Shown piece by piece: positions 33,900 through 43,872 of a stretch of DNA of 64,000 bases. Under the pieces are notes generated by a model. It saw only the letters and a program-made list of their open reading frames with translations, was not told the DNA's origin and searched no databases. Numbering within the stretch: position 1 is the stretch's first letter; each line of letters opens with the position of its first letter. Made by a program: the position numbers and the translations under genes. The stretch is taken from positions 185,581,342 through 185,645,341 of the forward strand of contig NC_056732.1 of assembly GCF_019279795.1 (NCBI RefSeq), read 5' to 3'. This DNA comes from Protopterus annectens (taxonomy: Eukaryota; Chordata; Ceratodontiformes; Protopteridae).

Positions 33900-34840
33900 T
33901 TACTATAATGGGAACTAGGCTGTAGCCATCACTGAACAAGAGGAGAAAGTGAAACACAATGGGAAAAAGGGAGCATTATGTAAAGCAATTACAAAAAGAA
34001 GACCCTATACCATGCATGTTCTCTTTCACCTCCTTGATGAAGATTTCTGGTGGGGGTGCACATCTTCTTTCCATTAAATCTTCCTTCTGACATATTTTGT
34101 GATGTTGTCAGAATGACCTAAACCCTACTTTCATCAAATTGGTGTTTCTATCAGGTATCTTTTTGCCTGTTATATCTATTAGTGTCACCTTTCTTACATA
34201 CATTGCCATCCTCCATAAAATCATCCAAGACATTCTATAAACTATTTTCTCCTGGTTTGGGATGTTAACAATCACTCTGAGACTTACATTCTCCATATAT
34301 TTTTCTTCTAATTTTTTGTAAGGAGTTTCAGGTGAATGTACAGACCTTGCTGTTCCCACAACTAGTAGGACAGTTACGATCTACTTGCCCATTCTGACGG
34401 ACTATCTCATTATCCATCTGTTGTGCTGTAGGCAATGCCTTTATCGCTTGATAGATTTGCTGCCGGTGGATGTGGTTCTCCACATTGAAATCTTTATAAA
34501 TCAGCACTGCTTCCTCTGCAACTGAGATAGCAGGCTGTCACCCTTCTTCACAAAACATAGCAAAACCAGAACCAATAAATGTACCACCGTAACTTCCTTC
34601 TGCAGATTAAAAAAGGACCAGAAAGAAAGCATGCTTTGTTGTACTCATTAGTGGAAACAGCTTTTTCACTCCTGATTCTCTGGCCATTTATTTCTAGTGT
34701 TCTGCTAGTAGTAGCCAGTTTTTGTATCTTCCCCTCAAATGGTAGTAGTAACATTGATCAAGTGTCTCTGGGGTGCTTCACATGGTTAGGCCCCTCCTTT
34801 TGCTGTGTAATTTCAAAATTAAAATCTACTTAATTTATGC
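33900..34840 (-). pseudogene. Possible decayed BED/hAT-like coding remnant
   Basis: Minus-strand frames around 34560-34400 read FCEEGQPAISVAEEAVLIYK, then DFNVENHIHRQQ. The spacing recalls the PVCLVCNE...YKEFNVxRHY pattern of BED-type zinc fingers in hAT-derived proteins, but both Cys and one His are missing. Adjacent frames give KNYMENVSL-type fragments of no known family. This is a weak resemblance only. Confidence 0.2.
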
Positions 34841-35194
34841 TAATGTGAAGACACAAGTTAACAGCTGTGACGACAAATGTATATTCAGTAAAATGTGAGG
34901 AAGACTTTATCTTGGAAATAGATACAAAATGAAGTTGGTCATTGGGGTCTAAATTAGTCCTGGTTTCAAGAAAGTGACTGAATGTACTGCAAGGAATAAT
35001 GCATGATTTAAAATATTTATCAGGTCTACTAATTCGCTACCCATGAATCGAGAAGGGTGATTTACCAGAGAGTTCACTATAAGATAGTGTTGTATTTTTA
35101 ACAAAAAGCTGATAAAATTTGATAAAAGACTCTAGAAAATAGCTACCAGCAGGTATTTATTGAGCAGCAATTAGTTTCTTGGGAAGATAAGGCA

Positions 35195-35610
35195 AGGAGA
35201 CCTTTACAGGCAGGGACTAAAGGTGGAGGTGTCTTTATTTACATTAAAAATAAATATACTTCAAGGCTGGTCAAACAGGACAATGCACTTGACCTGCTCC
35301 ATGTTCAAAACACCACTTCCTTTCAAGCTATAGGTCCCACACTATGACCCAGGAAACCCATACCATGTATTTAAACTTATTAGAAACACTAACCATCCAA
35401 CCCAATACCATATTCATGTGTGACTTTAATTACCCCACTATTAACTGGGAATCTTGTCCAACATCAAACATACATACATACACAGAGATTCCTGGATTTT
35501 GTAAACACAAACTCCATGACCAAATAGTCAATACACCAACTAGGGGTGCAACCATACTGGATCTGGAAGTGAGAAAACAAAATTGCTTTGAATACTTTTA
35601 GAAACAAGCA
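35195..35610 (+). pseudogene. CR1-like endonuclease remnant
   Basis: Frames read KGGGVFIYIKNKYTSRLVKQ and DNALDLLHVQ, then (35404-35600) FMCDFNYPTINWESCPTSN and HDQIVNTPTRGATILDLEV. GGVxIYIK, GDFNYPxINW (here C replaces G) and PTRGxxxLDL are the CR1-group AP-endonuclease motifs. A stop and frame change lie between the two parts. The distal SDH motif was not found. Confidence 0.75.
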
Positions 35611-36828
35611 TAGTTCTTTGGGCAGGTTTTGACAAAAAGTCATTGGACTGTCTATCTGAACAGAAATATGATAAATATATGGCAATTGTGGTGCAATTCT
35701 TATCATTATATGAAAAAATATTGTGGCAATCTGGGAAGAGCTGGACAGTAGAATGGTGATTTGATTTTATATAACATGAGTTTTCAGAGACCATGATTTA
35801 TCAGACATTGCAAAGAGATGACCAAGGACAGCAGACAGTTGAATATGAAATATAAATTGTCTCACACAATAGTTTTAAGGGTATTCTTTCTGAATTGTAT
35901 GCAAACGGTCACCGATGCAAAAGTCAGCTATAGACAAATTAAAGGAAATGTTAAAAATATTAGATGAAATCAAAGAGATGTAAGACATGAACACAAAACT
36001 ACAATTAAGACTATAGATAATTCTACCTAACTAGAACTGGAATATGAATTGGAAGAACAGTGTCATTATGAAGGGGAAGGAAGAATATACAATTGCCAGA
36101 AAAGATTTATTTATCTACATATTGGAATAGATTCAGTGCCCGATTTCTGCTTGTTATGCACATTACTGTCAAGATTTAGAACTTTTCAAAGTCAAATCAT
36201 AATATTTTGTTTAAGTTGCTGTATGCTGTGTAAAGCAGTTTAATTATCTTTAGCTTTATCTGTCTTTTACCCACAGAAATGGTGTAACTCCCAAACCAAG
36301 TGAGTAGTCACATAACAAAAAGGGATGCGCATCTTGTGCTGGTTAGCTCAATATGTATTTTAGTTCAAGGAGATATATTGTTTGGAAAGAGTTATTTTAT
36401 CTGATAGCACTATAACTTTGTAATAAGTTGCTCACAAATATGTATTTTTTTAAACCAATTAACCACTGTGGTTTTGTTGTTCAAGAATATTGATGTTATA
36501 ATTACTTAGTGCTAACTTGTGTGAAATGGCTCAATACAGTTAAGTGCAAACATCGATTAAAATTAAAAGGAGTTATTTCATGTAATACAATTATATTTTT
36601 AGATAATATGTTCACTTTTCAAAGCAAAGAGGTCAGCCATCAACATATTGATATAATGAATTGCCTGCTTATGCAAATTAATGGTAGAATTTTGACTGCA
36701 CAGTGTTAAAGTATAATAGTTCTGTAGAGACTTCAGTTTATTATTGAAAACTTTTTATTCTTAACTATATTTAATGGGCAATCGATGGAAATATCATCAA
36801 CTTAAATAATCTAAGACATATCAGCATG

Positions 36829-36830
<2 letters not shown>

Positions 36831-36878
<48 letters not shown>
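36831..36878. repeat. (TA)n microsatellite
   Basis: About 24 TA units. Confidence 0.95.
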
Positions 36879-36880
<2 letters not shown>

Positions 36881-37869
36881 TATTTGGACATGGCTCGACT
36901 TGGCTAATACTCCTTAGTAAGTTATTTTTTTTTTGGACGTATTGATTATATTTTTGTAAAATAAGGAGAGTTAACACTGGCATATTTGCAAGATGTTCCA
37001 TAAATCCATTGTTAAATGAACTTGAATTTGCCGTGCATCCAAAAAGTAGTTTATATAATACAATTATATGTGAATATAGATATGGTAATTGGCATATGTT
37101 AACATGTTGTTAAGTTCTATAACAAAACTACAACTACAGTTACTAAGAGACATTATGTTAAAATGATCGACTTATCTATTTTTTGTCTTGAATTGTTTGT
37201 CTTGATAGAAGTAATGCTGGAGTACTTTGCAATGCAACCCTTCAGTTACAAATGACCATTTTTAAAATATAAAAGAAACGTTTAATATAATAATCCTTAT
37301 ATATTTCCATGTGTAGTTGCTGTGTAGACATGTCCCTCTTTCATCTTAAATGAGTTTGAAAAGAATTACGTTTAACCCTCCAAATATTACCAGCTTGAAG
37401 AGTTTTATGCAGAGTGTTTTAAAACCCTCCTCTGACATGTTTATATCCTCCCTATGATGGTTAAGGTAGAGCAATGTATTAGTAAGAATGTCTTTACATA
37501 TGCAGTTGCATCATTTAGTCAAATTTGTCTAGGGAATTCCATTAAGAGTGTATCTTTGATTATTTAGTTGACCACATATATACTGTTTGTCTACTATGAA
37601 AGATAACAGTTTGGAATGGGTTACCAAGTAGATTATGTTGATCCAAACAGGCATGCATATTACAAAGGGCCTACAATGGAAATGTGAAGGGGCTGTAATT
37701 TACTTTGACCTACCAGCTGATACTTAAGGAAGTCAGGGTCTGGTTTACACATAGCTTAGTATAGCACAGAGGTTTTGCAATGAAATACATTTAACTCTAA
37801 CCTAAATAAATTGAATTGAATTGAATTTTTCGATACATTTAGCTGTAATTTTACTCACCCCCACCCCCA

Positions 37870-39222
37870 TCTATCCCTCAAGATATACCTGAAACTGGCT
37901 TGCTTCTAGCTATCACACAAGACTATGTTCTAAACGTACTATCAAAAGCTAAAAATACTGTATCAATAGGTCCTGACAATATCCCTGGATTCATCTTAAA
38001 CAGCATGCAGCATGATTTAGCCACAACCTGACAACACTGTTCAATCTCAGCCTCCATACAGGTTTTGTACAAAGTGAATGGAGAACAGTTACAGTCATTA
38101 CGCTGCATAATGGAGGATCTTCCACAGACCCAGGCAATTACATACTTATAAGTCCAAGCAGCCTCATATGCAAAGCCATGCAAAGACTTATCATGGAATT
38201 AATCAATAAGAACATAGGGAATCTCTAAACACTGAACATTTCAGTTTGGTTTCATCGAGGGCAGGTTATGCTTATTCAACCTGGTGGATTTTTTGAAAAG
38301 GTCACTAAAGCAATGGATGAAGGCAAAACAGTACACACCACATATCTCAACTGGGGCAAAGCTTTTGACACAATTTCTGAATTGGGTATAGTAGAAAAGT
38401 TAAATAAAGTGGGAATAAACCCCTATGTCACCTGCTGGATTACCAACTGTTTCACAGATAGGAAACAAGAAATCAAAATAGGGGAAGTTGCCTTCATAAA
38501 GAGACCTGTCATCAGTTGAGTCCCCAAGGGTTCTGTGCTGGGACCTATCCTGTTTGGCATCTACATTTCTGAAGTAAAAGCAAATACCAAATGGTTCTGG
38601 TTGACTATGTTTGCATATGGCTGCAAGGTAGGAGCAGTCATTAAATCCCCAAATTACTTTGCTATCCTGCAGGAAGGTTTGTCTCAAATAAATAACAGGT
38701 GGCAAAATCATGGAATGAAGCTAAATGCCAAAATATGTATTATTGTACCCTTTGAGAAATTATCTATCTCAATGAACTACCACATTAAAAATACACCCCT
38801 GAGAACTGACCCACTTGTATGGGATTTGAGAATTTATGTGGACAATGAACTCACTTTTGACCAACATGTGTCCACTGTTATGAGAAAGTCCTTTCTATAT
38901 AGCACAGCTTATAAACAAAGGGATTGTATCTAGAGATGTCATTGTCTCCCTTTACTCAGCCCTTATTAGGTCAGTCAATAAATATGATCCCCCCTTGGCA
39001 TATATCTATCCAGACCCATGCAACAGCTGCAACACCCTTAGAGATACCTTACCCAAAGGATACAAGGCCTAAACAACATGTCCTACATGGACTGACTCAA
39101 AGCCCTGTCACTATACTCTGTATCCTACATATTACTAAGAGGTGGCCTGTGTCTTGTATACACAGCATCCACCGACCCAGTACTGATGGAGTTACTTTAC
39201 ATCAATTCAAATGGCATCACAA
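37870..39222 (+). pseudogene. CR1-like RT pseudogene with destroyed active site
   Basis: Order: ITQDYVLNVLSKAKNTVSIG and PDNIPGF (fingers), FIEGRLCLFNLVDF, motif A TYLNWGKAFDTISE (catalytic Asp of LDFAKAFD replaced by Asn), motif B PKGSVLGPILFGIYI after an in-frame stop, motif C MFAYGCKVG where FADD has become FAYG. Then RIYVDNELTFDQHVS and the C-terminal region. Loss of both aspartate positions plus stops shows long decay. Confidence 0.8.
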
Positions 39223-39230
39223 ATACTATA

Positions 39231-39232
39231 TA

Positions 39233-39288
<56 letters not shown>
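39231..39288. repeat. (TA)n microsatellite
   Basis: About 28 TA units between CR1-like copy C and IR-E copy 2. Confidence 0.95.
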
Positions 39289-39291
<3 letters not shown>

Positions 39292-39897
39292 ACTTTGGAA
39301 TCTTGAAATACTGAAATGTCGAATTTCAGTATCTTGAGACCAAATTGTCGAATCTGCAGTTGTGCGAAACTGCAGAATATCAAACCCAGAAATGTTGAAC
39401 GCACGGTACTGATGGTGCATTAGATAAATGTAATTTTTTTTAAGGGTTTTGGGGAAGGTTTGTGAGTGTGTTGTGGAGTTTTAGGTGTGGGTTAGGGTAG
39501 GTAGGTAAGAGTGTGAGTATTTCAATGTGGAGAGTGGTGGTGTTTGTATGTATGTGATGTGTGTTTGTGCAATAGGGGGTGTAGAATGTGTGGTGGTGGG
39601 TTTTCTGTCCTTAGGTGTTTAGTACAACCTCAGAGTTAGTATATATAAGTAGCGGGGGTGTGGGGGGCACAGGGGGGCTTGCCCCCCTGCTTATAGGAAG
39701 GGTGGGTGTGTATGTTCATTTTGTTGTGTTGGTGTGTGTTGTTTTGGTTTGTTGTAGTGTCGGGAGATAGGTGTATTTGTGCTTGTATGTGTGGTGTAGT
39801 GTTTTGTTGACGTTCACGGTTTTGACTTTCATGGTTTTGGATTTCGGGTTTGTGAGTTTTTGGCTTTATAGTCTCAAGATCTTAGGAGGAAGCAGGA
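39288..39897 (-). mobile_element. Unclassified inverted-repeat element IR-E, copy 2
   Basis: Same family as 29715-30262 but inverted. The left end (ttggaatcttgaaatactg, gtcgaatttcag) and the right end (ggctttatagtctcaagatc) form imperfect inverted ends; the right outer part seems truncated. The centre is T/G-rich (A/C-rich in copy 1, as expected for reverse orientation). It has a perfect hairpin, caggggggc-tt-gcccccctg at 39670-39689, followed on the complementary strand by ttatatatactaact, as in copy 1. It lies directly next to a TA microsatellite. Confidence 0.6.
39670..39689. repeat. Perfect GC hairpin at the IR-E centre
   Basis: Arms caggggggc and gcccccctg with a TT loop, a 9-bp perfect stem in otherwise AT/TG-rich DNA. 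The copy 1 version (29911-29930) has lost perfect pairing. Confidence 0.85.
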
Positions 39898-39899
39898 GC

Positions 39900-41703
39900 A
39901 CTTTGGAAAACTGCAAGGCAATATGTTAGTAGTTGTGTTTTTATGCAGCTGGTATGACCAACTATGATTATTATGTTTAAGTGATGGCCTTAAGGTCCTT
40001 CCTCAGTGGCATGAGCCATTGAGACAAGGAAGAAAAGCAAAGCAAATGATTTATTCATTTGAATGTTGATGTTATAAGTAAGACTACATTACCTTAAGAG
40101 TAAGCTGCTCTTGAGGAATAGAAATGTTTTTGAAAAAGATGTTTTAATTATGATGCAGGTCTACTGTTATTAAGAATTGTGCACTTAACACATAGACTGT
40201 ACATTTCAGTAAATAACTTTTAGTAGTTATGATCAAAAAGATAAGATGAGGATATGAGATGTATTACATTTGGATTAAAAATAATGTCCATGAAGAGAGC
40301 AGATGTGGAGATGAGAATGAGGCTTATCAACAAGAAATTGTCAAAAGGCACCAGGTCAAGCAGAGGAATTACAGGTAAAGGGTTCACTGGTATGTTGGAA
40401 GAAAGCACTAAATATAAGTATTAAAGATATAACAATTATGATTTATTGATAGTATAGATTAAACTGAATCATGCTTCAGATGGATGTTTTTTCTCCTTTC
40501 TTTATTTTTTTGCTGTAATTCGGAGATGATATGTTTTTAGGGTGACAGTTACATATAAAAGTGTGACATTTTTTAATCTCTTATTGTACTAATGCTCCAG
40601 TTATTACTAGTAGAGGACAACTACAATGACGTTTTGGATATTTGTGAAAGTGAAGACAGTAACAAAATCTGAATTTTTTTGTATGTTACATTCCTTATGT
40701 CATGTTCTTAGGTGGATGTAAAGAGACTGTTGCCCATGCAGCACAGCGATTACACTCTAAATTGACAAAAATAATCCAGCTGTACAGTGCTCTACCTTTA
40801 GACTAAATTAGAACAGTTTTCAAAACAGCACCTTTTAAAGCTGTTATGGCAGGGTCTTATGCTGCAGTACATGTCCTCAACAGATGAGAATCATCAGCAA
40901 TTTTATAGATTTAAAAGGTATAACACAATTTATCTTGCCACAAGAAAGCAAAAATATGGCAGGGTGAAGGGTTTAACAGCTTCTAAAGTTATTGGTTGTC
41001 TGTGTGGAAGTGCTCAAGTTCTGAAACAGTTTGAGCTCTTAAGTTTTGTTTTCTATAATTAGTACTACAATTGAGCAGTTAATCTCCATGTCTCCCCAGT
41101 AAATCATCATTCTTGTCTTGCAACCTTCTGGTCACATTATTTAGTGATTCAACATTGTAGTGGTCACTAAAACAATAATAAACCTATGTATAGCCAGATA
41201 GAGAAGCAGACAAATAGATAGATATAGACACAGATATATGTATATGAGTATGTACTAACTGAAGGAATAATTAGGTGATGTTCTAATTTTCTAACCAAAG
41301 TTCTTGAGTGATAATCATTTTAAATTTCAGGACCTGCTTTAGCAAACCTGGAATGCTGAAACTGAAAGGTCAAAAAATGGACTTACATATGCTATGTCCA
41401 AGATGAAAGTCCGTGGGTTCAGCTGACCTGTGATGCTAATTTGGCTTGCAATCCTCATTTATTAGTAATCATTGCTTTACAAATTTTAGCAGGTCATTAT
41501 TTTGGCCTATCATGTTCTGTCCATCCTATCTGCTGCTTTCATTCAATCACTTCTAACTTAAAAGTACCTGACACTAGTTCCAAAGATGGAACTGCCAAAG
41601 CCATAGGTAGTTTGGGAAGGAGATACGGAAGCACTAAAGATAGCTTATGGTAGCATCAGATATGATGTCACATACACAGAGGATCTTTCTGTACACTGTT
41701 TTC
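39900..41703. other. AT-rich stretch without recognised gene
   Basis: No coding segment, RNA gene or repeat family recognised. Confidence 0.4.
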
Positions 41704-41718
41704 TTCATTTAAATTATT
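41704..41718. repeat. Target-site duplication of PLE-2, left
   Basis: ttcatttaaattatt, identical to 43858-43872. Confidence 0.95.
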
Positions 41719-41775
41719 ACACTCAAAAAATGAACCAATGAATCCAGGCCACAAGTGAAGGCGTAAAAAACTTTA

Positions 41776-41819
41776 TGTATGAGCACTTTCGTCTGGTTAA
41801 AAAGACTTCTTCAGATACA
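41776..41819 (-). ncRNA. Hammerhead ribozyme motif, PLE-2 left repeat
   Basis: Exact reverse complement of 43755-43798; see that entry for stems and core. Confidence 0.82.
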
Positions 41820-42067
41820 ATAAAACAAGTGCTACACAGTCTTTATAAAGCTCTTCCCCATTACATTCAATTAAGATTTTAAAGAAACATAGCCATTTAA
41901 ATATCTGCATATTTAAAACTAAAAAATGTATTACATAATGAATAACTATTGCCTTACAAACCCATACATACTGAATAGTGACAAAACACAAAAAACATTT
42001 TAAAGAATGCACTTTAAAAATTATTATTTGATGTTGGAACATTATCCACATCCACAAATAAATGAAA

Positions 42068-42470
42068 CTAAACTCTGACTGCTTTAGCTGTCAGAACTGG
42101 CATACTGCTCACATATTCATAAAGACCAGGTGGAATACTAGCTTTTAACCTAAGCTGACACTTTAGTTCTCTATTTAACAAAATATTCTTAAAATCACCT
42201 CCTCTAGCATTATTTTTAATGACGTCAATTATGCTAAATTTAAACCCACATGAAGATGGACATACCACTGAATGTTTGAACAATGCACTGGTGTCTTTGC
42301 TTGTCCGTATGTCATAAAAATTTTCATAAATTCTGTCTTTAAGTGCTCTCTCAGTTTTTCCTATATAAAATGCTGAGCATCCCTTACATACAGCTATGTA
42401 CACCAACATCTTAGTTCTACAATTACCTTTACAGAGTTTTACAAAGCTATTCAGCCCATTATTGAAATGT
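42068..42470 (-). pseudogene. PLE-2 GIY-YIG endonuclease domain
   Basis: The translation reads MLVYIAVCKGCSAFYIGKTE, RALKDRIYENFYDI and DTSALFKHSVVCPSSCGFKF, then LNRELKCQLRLKASIPPGLY. VYI and YIGKT form the GIY-YIG motif; the Arg (DRIYE) and a later Glu (NREL) fit the catalytic pattern. The 42068-42409 frame is separated from the RT frame by a shift near 42410-42500, so the fusion protein is broken. Confidence 0.8.
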
Positions 42471-42499
42471 ATATGTGCTTCCTTAATAATATATGGGCA

Positions 42500-43735
42500 T
42501 TAACTACAACTTCCACAAGGGGTAGTGGCTTTATTTATTGTATGCACACCACTATCTATCTGTTCAAACATTCTCTTGAAATTTTTTCCTGTCCTATATA
42601 TGAATGTGGGTTTTGGCCCTACTACTTCATAAAGATCTTTATTAGTTTTAAGCACACTCCAGTTAGTACTAATAATCTTTGTGAACATGTCAGAAAACAA
42701 AGAAAACTCCGTTACACATGCCCCCTGAAAATTCTTTACCTCTCTACTTTGTGTCTCTGTATTGGTGAATGGTTGACCCAACAAGGGCTTGTATTTCTTC
42801 CCCCATTCCTCGTAGACTCCTCCAAGTATTTCACATACCAAATTTAAAGGATATCCCCTTTCTACAAATTTTTTACCTAAAAAGATGAATTTGCCCTTCA
42901 GATCACTAAAATCTGAGGTCATCCTCGCTATTCTAACTGCTTGTCCTTTTATTAGACTTCTTTTCTGAAATGCAGGGTGATGACTCTCATAGTGCAGAAA
43001 ACTATTGCACCAAGTATCTTTATGGTAAATTTTAGATTTAAATCCTTTACTTGTTTTAGAAAGGGTTATATCAAGATAGTTAATACTATCATTGTGCCAT
43101 GTGTGTGTAAAAGAGAGAAAATGAGTATTTGTGTTTAAATACTGCATAAACATTGCAAGGGTTTCCTCAGTCCCGTCCCATAATACAAAGATATCATCAG
43201 GAAATCTTAGATATAGCTTAATATTTTCTTGGAATGGACTATCAAACACGTACCTATTCTCACATTCTAACGTCACTAAATTGGCATAGATGGGGGCACA
43301 TGCTGCCCCCATAGCTACCCCACTAAACTGTTGGAAGTATTCTCCCTGAAAACTTATGTAGTTGTGGTCAAGAACTACCTCCAAGAGTTCCAAAATTAAT
43401 GAAATATGGTCCTTGGATAGAGAAGAATATTTGTTAATACTATCACTAAAGTATTCATAGCCTACACATCGAGGGATACAAGTGAAAAGATCTTTGACAT
43501 CAATAGTGAGGAAGCTACAGTCCTCACTCCTTGTGTCTTTAGTCAATCTACTCAAGAATTCCCAAGAGTCCTTAATAAGATGTTGTGTTTTAACTAAGAT
43601 CTCCTTAGTACAATAATCAATGTATACTGCTAGAGGGTGAGTTTTTGAATTTCTAGCAGATACGATAGGTCTAAATGGTGGTTCTATTATAGATTTATGT
43701 ACCTTGGGAACTCAAAAAAAATTTGGAATAATAGG
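42500..43735 (-). pseudogene. PLE-2 reverse transcriptase
   Basis: The start region VPKVHKSIIEPPFRPIVSAR appears from about 43720. The longest frame (43555-42500) has motif A FLTIDVKDLFTCIPR, motif B GVAMGAACAPIYANLVT, motif C YLRFPDDIFVLWDG (PDD instead of LDD) and motif D FTHTWHNDSINYLDITLS. Further on is YHKDTWCNSFLHYESHHP, with a Cys pair at the end (TTPCGSC). It lacks the N-terminal ADKGG region by truncation. The change in the catalytic box and the frameshift to the endonuclease make it inactive. Confidence 0.85.
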
Positions 43736-43754
43736 ATTGGTTTGTCTCTTTTAT

Positions 43755-43798
43755 TGTATCTGAAGAAGTCTTTTTAACCAGACGAAAGTGCTCATACA
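43755..43798 (+). ncRNA. Hammerhead ribozyme motif, PLE-2 right repeat
   Basis: Stem I TGTAT (43755-43759), core CTGAAGA (43760-43766; CUGANGA allows A at the variable base), one A, stem II GTCT/AGAC with loop, core GAA (43784-43786). Then stem III AGTGCT (43787-43792, pairing AG/CT), cleavage-site C (43793) and stem I 3' strand ATACA (43794-43798), complementary to TGTAT. Stem II is stronger than in PLE-1. Confidence 0.82.
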
Positions 43799-43857
43799 TA
43801 AAGTTTTTTACGCCTTCACTTGTGGCCTGGATTCATTTGTTCATTTTTTTTTAGTGT

Positions 43858-43872
43858 TTCATTTAAATTATT
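43858..43872. repeat. Target-site duplication of PLE-2, right
   Basis: ttcatttaaattatt, identical to 41704-41718. Confidence 0.95.

Larger units (their letters stand above)
34950..39222 (+). mobile_element. CR1-like LINE (copy C), decayed
   Basis: A plus-strand LINE with endonuclease remnants at about 35195-35600 and RT plus C-terminal region at about 37870-39222. The gap between them (2.2 kb) is longer than expected, so 36.0-37.85 kb probably includes later insertions not recognised here. The 3' end is cut off at the TA microsatellite beginning 39231. The C-terminal part (QRIQGLNNMSYMD, LLRGGLCLVYTASTDPVLME) relates it to copies A, B and D. Confidence 0.7.
41719..43857 (-). mobile_element. 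Penelope-like element PLE-2 with inverted terminal repeats
   Basis: A 2139-bp element with termini acact(c/a)aaaaa in inverted orientation and inverted repeats of about 105 bp (41719-41825 and 43750-43857). The body carries RT and GIY-YIG pseudogenes on the minus strand. A perfect 15-bp target duplication flanks it. The RT begins only at VPKVHKS (about 43720), so the body is 5'-truncated and joined directly to the inverted repeat. Each repeat has an identical 44-nt hammerhead motif. Confidence 0.95.

Noticed and set aside
39291-39908. cactttggaa direct repeat as target duplication of IR-E copy 2
   Set aside because: The left repeat overlaps sequence homologous to the element end in copy 1, so it is probably internal and the match coincidental.
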